A DNA stretch of 64,000 nucleotides, taken from contig JAJXYN010000009.1 of NCBI GenBank assembly GCA_021780535.1, forward strand, positions 248,001 to 312,000. The letters are read 5' to 3'. Source of the stretch: a bacterium. Lineage in GTDB: Bacteria; Patescibacteria; ABY1; JAGPKW01. A program made the translations under genes and the position numbers. Under the pieces are notes generated by a model. It was not told where the DNA came from. It did no database searches and saw nothing but the letters and a program-made list of their open reading frames with translations. Shown piece after piece: positions 59,780-64,000 of the stretch (its first letter is position 1; the number at the start of each line of letters is the position of its first letter).

Positions 59780-61282
59780 CTATCTGAATCTTTTCTGAGC
59801 ATTACTTGTTCCTCTTTTGCCATGGAATTTACTTTTTCCAATATCTTTTCCTCCTTTTGCGCTTCTTCCCTCATATCTGTCTTTTTTGCCTTCAAATTTA
59901 TTTTCAAATTGTTTATTGTCTTTCTTTTTTGGGCTAGTAAAAGTTTTTTTGATACTATATGGTTTTCTATTACTGAATTGTTTTTTAGTATTTGAATCAA
60001 ATTTTCCAAAATTTCTTGAAGTTTCTATATAATCATTTTCTACTTGTGAAAAATTTCTATCATTTCTATCATTTCTATAATCTCTATTGCTTCTATCATT
60101 ATTTTTACCATAAAATCTTGATTCTACTGGAGTTGTTGATTTTCTTCTTTCTGGTAAAATACCTGCTTCCAATATTTTTATTTCTTTTTTTATCATTCTT
60201 TCTATTCTTCTAATATCAAACTTTTCTTGGTTTGTAACAAAAGATATTGCCCTACCAGTACTTCCATTTCTACCAGTTCTACCTATTCTATGAACATAAT
60301 CATTTAAATCATCTGGCAAATCATAATTTATCACAATAGATATTTCTTTTACATCAATTCCACGAGCTGCTATGTCTGTTGCTATTAAAACCCTATATTT
60401 ACCAGATTTGAATCCTGATAAAGCTTCCTTTCTTTGAAATAATGATCTATCTGAATGTATTTCAGCGGCTTTATGCCCCATTGCATTTACATCACTTGCT
60501 AATCTTTTTGCTCCATATCTTGTTCTAACAAAAACAAGAACTGAACCCTTATTTTCATCTAATACCTTATCAAGCAATTGAACCTTTGCCTCTTTGCTCA
60601 CTATATACATTTCTTGTTCAACAAACTCTGCCGTTGTTCCTGCTGGAGCAATCTCTATTCTAAGAGGAGCTTCCATGTAGGTATTTGCTATCTCAATTAT
60701 TTCTTGAGGCATTGTGGCTGAAAATAATAATGTTTGTCTTTCTTCTGGTACCTGCTTCATTATTGCTTTAATTTGTGGAGCAAAACCAACATCAAACATT
60801 CTATCTGCTTCATCAAGCACAACCATAGAAATATTTTTTAATGTTGTTGTTTTGTGTTCTAAATGGTCTGCCAATCTTCCTGGTGTTGCTATTATTATAT
60901 TTGGGTTTCTTTTTAACGCTACTATTTGATTATTTATAGAGGCTCCACCAATCAAAACAGCTGTTTTTATTTTAAAATTACTTCCTATTTTAGAAATCAT
61001 TTCATCTACCTGAATAGCAAGTTCTCTTGTTGGTAATAAAATTAACCCTTGACCACCTACTGTAATCAATTTTTGTAACATTGGTATCCCGAATGCTAAT
61101 GTTTTACCAGTTCCAGTTTGAGCAATACCAACAACATCTTTTCCGCTTAAAGCTATTGGAATAACTTGATGTTGTATTGGTGTTGGTTTTACAAATTTAT
61201 TTTTATTCAAAACAAAAAGTAACTCTTTTGAGATATTTAACTCATCGAAACTTAATTCGATTTCTTTCTTTTCAATTTTCAT
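59780..61282 (-). CDS. DEAD-box ATP-dependent RNA helicase
   Basis: 500 aa with all SF2 motifs: AQTGTGKTLAFG, PTRELA, TPGRL, VLDEADRMFD, SATMP, ATDIAARGID and HRIGRTGRNG. The C-terminal ~125 residues are Arg/Asn/Lys/Ser-rich (SNRDYRNDRNDRN) and end basic, as in RhlE/CsdA-type helicases that unwind RNA in ribosome assembly or cold response. The leader holds a hairpin with a U-run 10 bp before the start. No Shine-Dalgarno sequence. Confidence 0.94.
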   Translation of the reverse strand: MKIEKKEIELSFDELNISKELLFVLNKNKFVKPTPIQHQVIPIALSGKDVVGIAQTGTGKTLAFGIPMLQKLITVGGQGLILLPTRELAIQVDEMISKIGSNFKIKTAVLIGGASINNQIVALKRNPNIIIATPGRLADHLEHKTTTLKNISMVVLDEADRMFDVGFAPQIKAIMKQVPEERQTLLFSATMPQEIIEIANTYMEAPLRIEIAPAGTTAEFVEQEMYIVSKEAKVQLLDKVLDENKGSVLVFVRTRYGAKRLASDVNAMGHKAAEIHSDRSLFQRKEALSGFKSGKYRVLIATDIAARGIDVKEISIVINYDLPDDLNDYVHRIGRTGRNGSTGRAISFVTNQEKFDIRRIERMIKKEIKILEAGILPERRKSTTPVESRFYGKNNDRSNRDYRNDRNDRNFSQVENDYIETSRNFGKFDSNTKKQFSNRKPYSIKKTFTSPKKKDNKQFENKFEGKKDRYEGRSAKGGKDIGKSKFHGKRGTSNAQKRFR

Positions 61283-61292
61283 TTTTATTATT

Positions 61293-61334
61293 AAAAAAAT
61301 TAGTGACCCGATTTCCTAATCACGCCACTAATTT
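61293..61334 (-). promoter_or_regulatory. Terminator-like leader hairpin of the DEAD-box helicase gene
   Basis: On the minus strand AAATTAGTG (61326-61334) pairs perfectly with CACTAATTT (61297-61305) and continues as a T7 run, 10 bp before the ATG. A 20-nt loop includes an alternative TCAC/GTGA pairing. It looks like an attenuator that must be melted or read through for helicase synthesis. Confidence 0.6.
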
Positions 61335-61593
61335 AGAGTATATGACACAATTTATAAAGAGACCAAGTCGAATATTTCTTATATGAAATATTTAATAATG
61401 TAAGGATAGCATGAAAAATTGCTAAAGTCAAATGAAATTTAATTATATTTATTACCTATAAAATAAATATAACAATTTTTTCTCGGTATTTCACACCAAT
61501 TAAGATATTAAAGGAGCTTCATAACGTTCAAAAATTGTTGTATTTATTTTATTGTTTTATATATAACTTACCAAATGTAAATTCAGAGTGTTT
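61335..61593. other. Intergenic stretch upstream of the helicase gene
   Basis: With the leader this makes a 311-bp gap. I see no reading frame or RNA gene. It must hold the helicase promoter on the minus strand. A run AAAGGAGC (61510-61517) has no start codon after it. Confidence 0.4.
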
Positions 61594-61908
61594 TTATTTC
61601 AATATTTCTAATACTTTATTCACTAACATTCTCAACTCTTCTTTATCTTCTATTATATTTTCTGGCACTGTATAATATTTCATTTTATATGTTTTAAATG
61701 GTGAAAATGCTTTTGATTCAAACTCTATATAATCATTTATTGTTTTATCATCTACTTTAAAATATAATTCATCGCCTGATATTAATGCGATGGCTTTGTT
61801 ATTGTAGAAAATACAAACTCCACCAAACATATTTTTGCTTGTGCATTCTAAACCTACTAACTCTAATTGCTCTAATATATATTCCTTATAGCTTTGCGTA
61901 AAAGACAT
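61594..61908 (-). CDS. TfoX N-terminal domain protein
   Basis: 104 aa with the TfoX_N pattern: SYKEYILEQLELVG, KNMFGGVCIFYNNKAIALIS, ELYFKVDDKTIN and MKYYTVPENII. TfoX regulates competence genes in gamma-proteobacteria; stand-alone N-terminal domains are widespread and of unclear role. In CPR cells with com-type DNA uptake a competence link is tempting but not shown here. Confidence 0.82.
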   Translation of the reverse strand: MSFTQSYKEYILEQLELVGLECTSKNMFGGVCIFYNNKAIALISGDELYFKVDDKTINDYIEFESKAFSPFKTYKMKYYTVPENIIEDKEELRMLVNKVLEILK

Positions 61909-61935
61909 AATTTTGAATGTATATTATTTTTTAAT

Positions 61936-62655
61936 TTAATTACTAAATACTGTTACAAAATATGTTTTATCTCCATTTGTTTTACATATTCCGCTCCCAA
62001 TATATTTGAATGCTGTTTTTAAAATATTTGCTTTATGATATTTTGGTTCATCCATCCACCAATTTATAGCATCATTATAAGACGAAGACGAACTGCCCCA
62101 ATATAATATTTCAGTTGCTAATGTCGCATTCCCGCTATTTGATTTTATACTAGACATAATCTTACTACTACTTCTATCAGCAGTGCTATTACTATTTATC
62201 ATATCAACACATCTATCTTCTGCGGTCTTTGTTAAAACGCTACTTACAATTAAATTATTAACATTATTTTTATTTCTTTGTTCATTTAATAAATCATTCA
62301 TTTTACTTGCATCTAATAATTTGTTATTACTACTTAAAGCTGATTGTTTTGATGTTTGTATTTCATCTGAAAATGGAGCAACATCAATTATTGTCGTGGT
62401 TGCTTCACTATTTGTTGTTATGTTTGTACTATTTGTTGACTGTGTTTGAGTACTATCTGTCAAAAGTTTTCTTAAATCATCAATTGTATTTATGGCGTGT
62501 TTATCAAGATTTTCTGGATTTATATATATAATAGTTCCGTTTTTATCAATAAACATTATATCTTTTATTGCATCTGCCTTAACAATATTAGAAAAGGAAA
62601 ATGTTGATATTATAAGTAAAAATGAAATTAATAATAGATTTTTTTTATTATTCAT
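61936..62655 (-). CDS. Secreted CAP (SCP/PR-1) domain protein
   Basis: 239 aa: signal peptide (1-27), a Thr/Asn/Ser-rich linker (about 70-100), and a CAP domain (LLNEQRNKNNV, AEDRCVDMINS, INWWMDEPKYHKANILKTAF, YIGSGICKTNGD). CAP proteins are extracellular and act in adhesion or as proteases in a few cases. Some conserved CAP His/Glu residues are replaced. It lies 14 bp after the patatin gene and is probably co-transcribed. Confidence 0.82.
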   Translation of the reverse strand: MNNKKNLLLISFLLIISTFSFSNIVKADAIKDIMFIDKNGTIIYINPENLDKHAINTIDDLRKLLTDSTQTQSTNSTNITTNSEATTTIIDVAPFSDEIQTSKQSALSSNNKLLDASKMNDLLNEQRNKNNVNNLIVSSVLTKTAEDRCVDMINSNSTADRSSSKIMSSIKSNSGNATLATEILYWGSSSSSYNDAINWWMDEPKYHKANILKTAFKYIGSGICKTNGDKTYFVTVFSN

Positions 62656-62669
62656 ATATTTTGAATTAT

Positions 62670-63473
62670 TTATTTTAATATAGAATCTTTTTTATTCATG
62701 GTATCTTGATAACCTCTTTCTACTAATTTTTTATAATTCTTTTTTCTAAAATCTAGAAAATGGGTTTCTTCGTTTGCTAATCTTAATACAATAGTTTTTT
62801 TATTTTTTATACTTTTAAGATTAAGTATATTTTCTATGGTATTATTTTTTTGCGCTACCATTACTAAAGCTCTTAATACATCTATGCTTTTTGTTTCTTT
62901 ATCTACTATTATTTCTGATGATATATCTGAAATTATTATTTTATCACAATATTCTTCTACATATTTTACTGGAACATTATTTAAAACCCCCCCATCAACT
63001 AAATACATATTATTGTATTTAAGTGGTGGAAATATCCCTGGTATAGACATTGATGAAAATATTTCTGGAAATATTCTTCCCTTACTAAAAGAAACTTCTT
63101 TTGCATTATTTATATCAACCGCATTAAAAGTTAGCGGAATAATAAAATCTTTAAAATCTCTTGCAGTTATATATTGTTTTAACATATCTTCTAATTTTGA
63201 TTTTGGTGTTTTGTCTAAATGAGAAATTACCATTTGTGCTATCTTAAAAAAATCTAATTTTTCAACTAGCTTATCAAAATCTATATCTGGATCAGAAGCA
63301 TACATTGCTCCTATTATCGCACCTATTGACGTTCCTGATATTCTATCAATTTTTACATTTAATTCTTGTAATGCTTTTATGACCCCTATATGATAAAAAC
63401 CTTTTGAACCTCCGCCTCCTAAAACTAATCCTATTTTGTTATTTCTTTTTTTGAATAAATTAAATAAAAACAT
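62670..63473 (-). CDS. Patatin-like phospholipase (RssA type)
   Basis: 267 aa with the oxyanion motif LVLGGGGSKGFYHIG, the nucleophile elbow ISGTSIGAIIG and the dyad Asp in VDGGVLNNVP. It hydrolyses lipid acyl esters in the cytosol or at the membrane, which would suit a cell that takes up host lipids. The upstream region has no Shine-Dalgarno sequence. The CAP gene follows at a short distance. Confidence 0.9.
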   Translation of the reverse strand: MFLFNLFKKRNNKIGLVLGGGGSKGFYHIGVIKALQELNVKIDRISGTSIGAIIGAMYASDPDIDFDKLVEKLDFFKIAQMVISHLDKTPKSKLEDMLKQYITARDFKDFIIPLTFNAVDINNAKEVSFSKGRIFPEIFSSMSIPGIFPPLKYNNMYLVDGGVLNNVPVKYVEEYCDKIIISDISSEIIVDKETKSIDVLRALVMVAQKNNTIENILNLKSIKNKKTIVLRLANEETHFLDFRKKNYKKLVERGYQDTMNKKDSILK

Positions 63474-63535
63474 ATAATTTTATATTTATAAAATATTTTT
63501 ATATTATTATTCTAGTCTATGCAAGAATTAAAGAC

Positions 63536-63566
63536 AAATTAAAAAAGCGCCAAATCGTCTGGCGCT
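63536..63566 (-). terminator. Intrinsic terminator of the histidine phosphatase gene
   Basis: AGCGCCA (63546-63552) pairs perfectly with TGGCGCT (63560-63566); the minus strand continues TTTTTTAATTT. Confidence 0.8.
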
Positions 63567-63578
63567 CACTAATTGTTT

Positions 63579-64000
63579 TTATATATCAGGAAAAAGTCTT
63601 GATGTTGATTCGCATATTTCTTTTAATTCTTTTGGCGAATATAGCTTTGATCGCCTTATTAATTCCCATGTATTTCTTGATTTTGTTGTATCCCATGGGC
63701 ATACAGATCTCATCCATTCTAACTTATCGCACTCTACTTTTGTAGATGGATCTTCTCTTGTGTAATGAATAACTTGGCAATTATGCATTCTATCTAATTT
63801 ATCTTTTGACTGATCTAAGACTTTATATTCTATTGGATTTATTCTCTCAAGTAAAATTCTCAAAGCCCACATAAATTCACCATGGCAAACCATAATTACA
63901 TTTTCTTTAGAATGTTGTCTATTAAGAGTATCTATAATTATTCTTGATCTATTGCAAGTATCTGCCATCCTCTCTCCGCCTTGCGGTCTCCAATAAAAAG
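63579..64000 (-). CDS. Histidine phosphatase (phosphoglycerate mutase-like), N-terminus outside the window
   Basis: The frame is open to the right edge and continues upstream of the internal Met at 63968: FYWRPQGGERMADTCNRSRI is typical of the family's middle region. The second catalytic His lies in VMVCHGEFMWALRIL. The first (RHG) must lie beyond 64000. The substrate is unknown. The C-terminal region (VCPWDTTKSRNTWELIRRS) is specific to a subgroup and perhaps a lid. Composition is less AT-rich than the patatin gene next to it. Confidence 0.8.
   Translation of the reverse strand, partial: FYWRPQGGERMADTCNRSRIIIDTLNRQHSKENVIMVCHGEFMWALRILLERINPIEYKVLDQSKDKLDRMHNCQVIHYTREDPSTKVECDKLEWMRSVCPWDTTKSRNTWELIRRSKLYSPKELKEICESTSRLFPDI

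Noticed and set aside
59776..60009. A 77-aa minus-strand reading frame within the helicase end
   Set aside because: It lies in another frame of the Arg/Lys-rich helicase tail and has no start signal; it is a compositional shadow.
1..64000. Alternative genetic code (UGA = Gly) as in Gracilibacteria/Absconditabacteria
   Set aside because: UGA ends several well-defined genes and does not occur in frame in conserved ones such as gyrA.

Overview
The window is very AT-rich and most of its genes use A/T-ending codons. UGA is an ordinary stop (for example at 5433 and 11225), so the code-25 lineages are excluded. Several traits point to a Candidate Phyla Radiation (Patescibacteria) bacterium, probably Parcubacteria-like: most start codons have no Shine-Dalgarno sequence, proteins are compact, there are VirB2/TrbC-like pilins with the usual CPR C-terminus, S1 has four repeats, and a cohesin/dockerin and WxL-type surface locus is present. 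This taxonomic placement is inference, because no 16S rRNA or complete marker set lies in the window.

1-5.4 kb: a frameshifted MFS transporter, then a flavin electron-transfer cassette (ferric-reductase-like flavocytochrome, FMN-binding protein, ApbE flavin transferase), then three tandem paralogous small genes, each with its own promoter and terminator or promoter-like spacer. 5.5-9.4 kb: a sensing island (periplasmic solute-binding protein, methyl-accepting chemotaxis protein, diguanylate cyclase) with textbook promoters and ribosome binding sites.

9.6-24.2 kb: an integrated element ending at a tRNA-Gly gene. It carries an AlbA_2/HATPase protein, a five-gene leftward operon (type III Mod and Res, a Cas4-like/DnaQ-like DUF2779 nuclease, a small coiled-coil protein, a zinc-ribbon protein), and a rightward module (unknown proteins, a P-loop ATPase, two related ~50-aa proteins, a zinc ribbon and a large serine recombinase). 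The two key operons, mod-res and the recombinase, are each preceded by a strongly structured leader. The recombinase reading frame runs through the tRNA terminator and stops inside the tRNA acceptor stem.

24.2-46.2 kb: endonuclease III and a PlsC-like acyltransferase, then a long leftward block: cohesin and dockerin proteins, a 1636-aa DUF2341/WxL surface protein, a WxL-interacting (DUF916-like) membrane protein, a WxL-domain protein, a membrane-anchored lytic transglycosylase, an LtaS-like enzyme, twin pilins, an RNase Z-like hydrolase, endonuclease IV, the rpsR-ssb-rpsF operon and rpsA.

46.4-64 kb: thymidine kinase, gyrA, yidD-rnpA-rpmH divergent from yidC, an acyltransferase, a metallophosphoesterase, a BaiN/HI0933 flavoprotein, NUDIX, nucleotidyltransferase, C39-like peptidase, family-4 uracil-DNA glycosylase, a DEAD-box helicase with a terminator-like leader, TfoX-N, CAP and patatin proteins, and a truncated histidine phosphatase.

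Most novel candidates: the Mod-Res-DUF2779 defence operon with its strand-specific structured leader, the recombinase/tRNA-Gly junction, the loss of Fe-S cysteines in two separate DNA glycosylases, and a split between genes with canonical sigma70 promoters plus strong Shine-Dalgarno sequences and genes that lack them.
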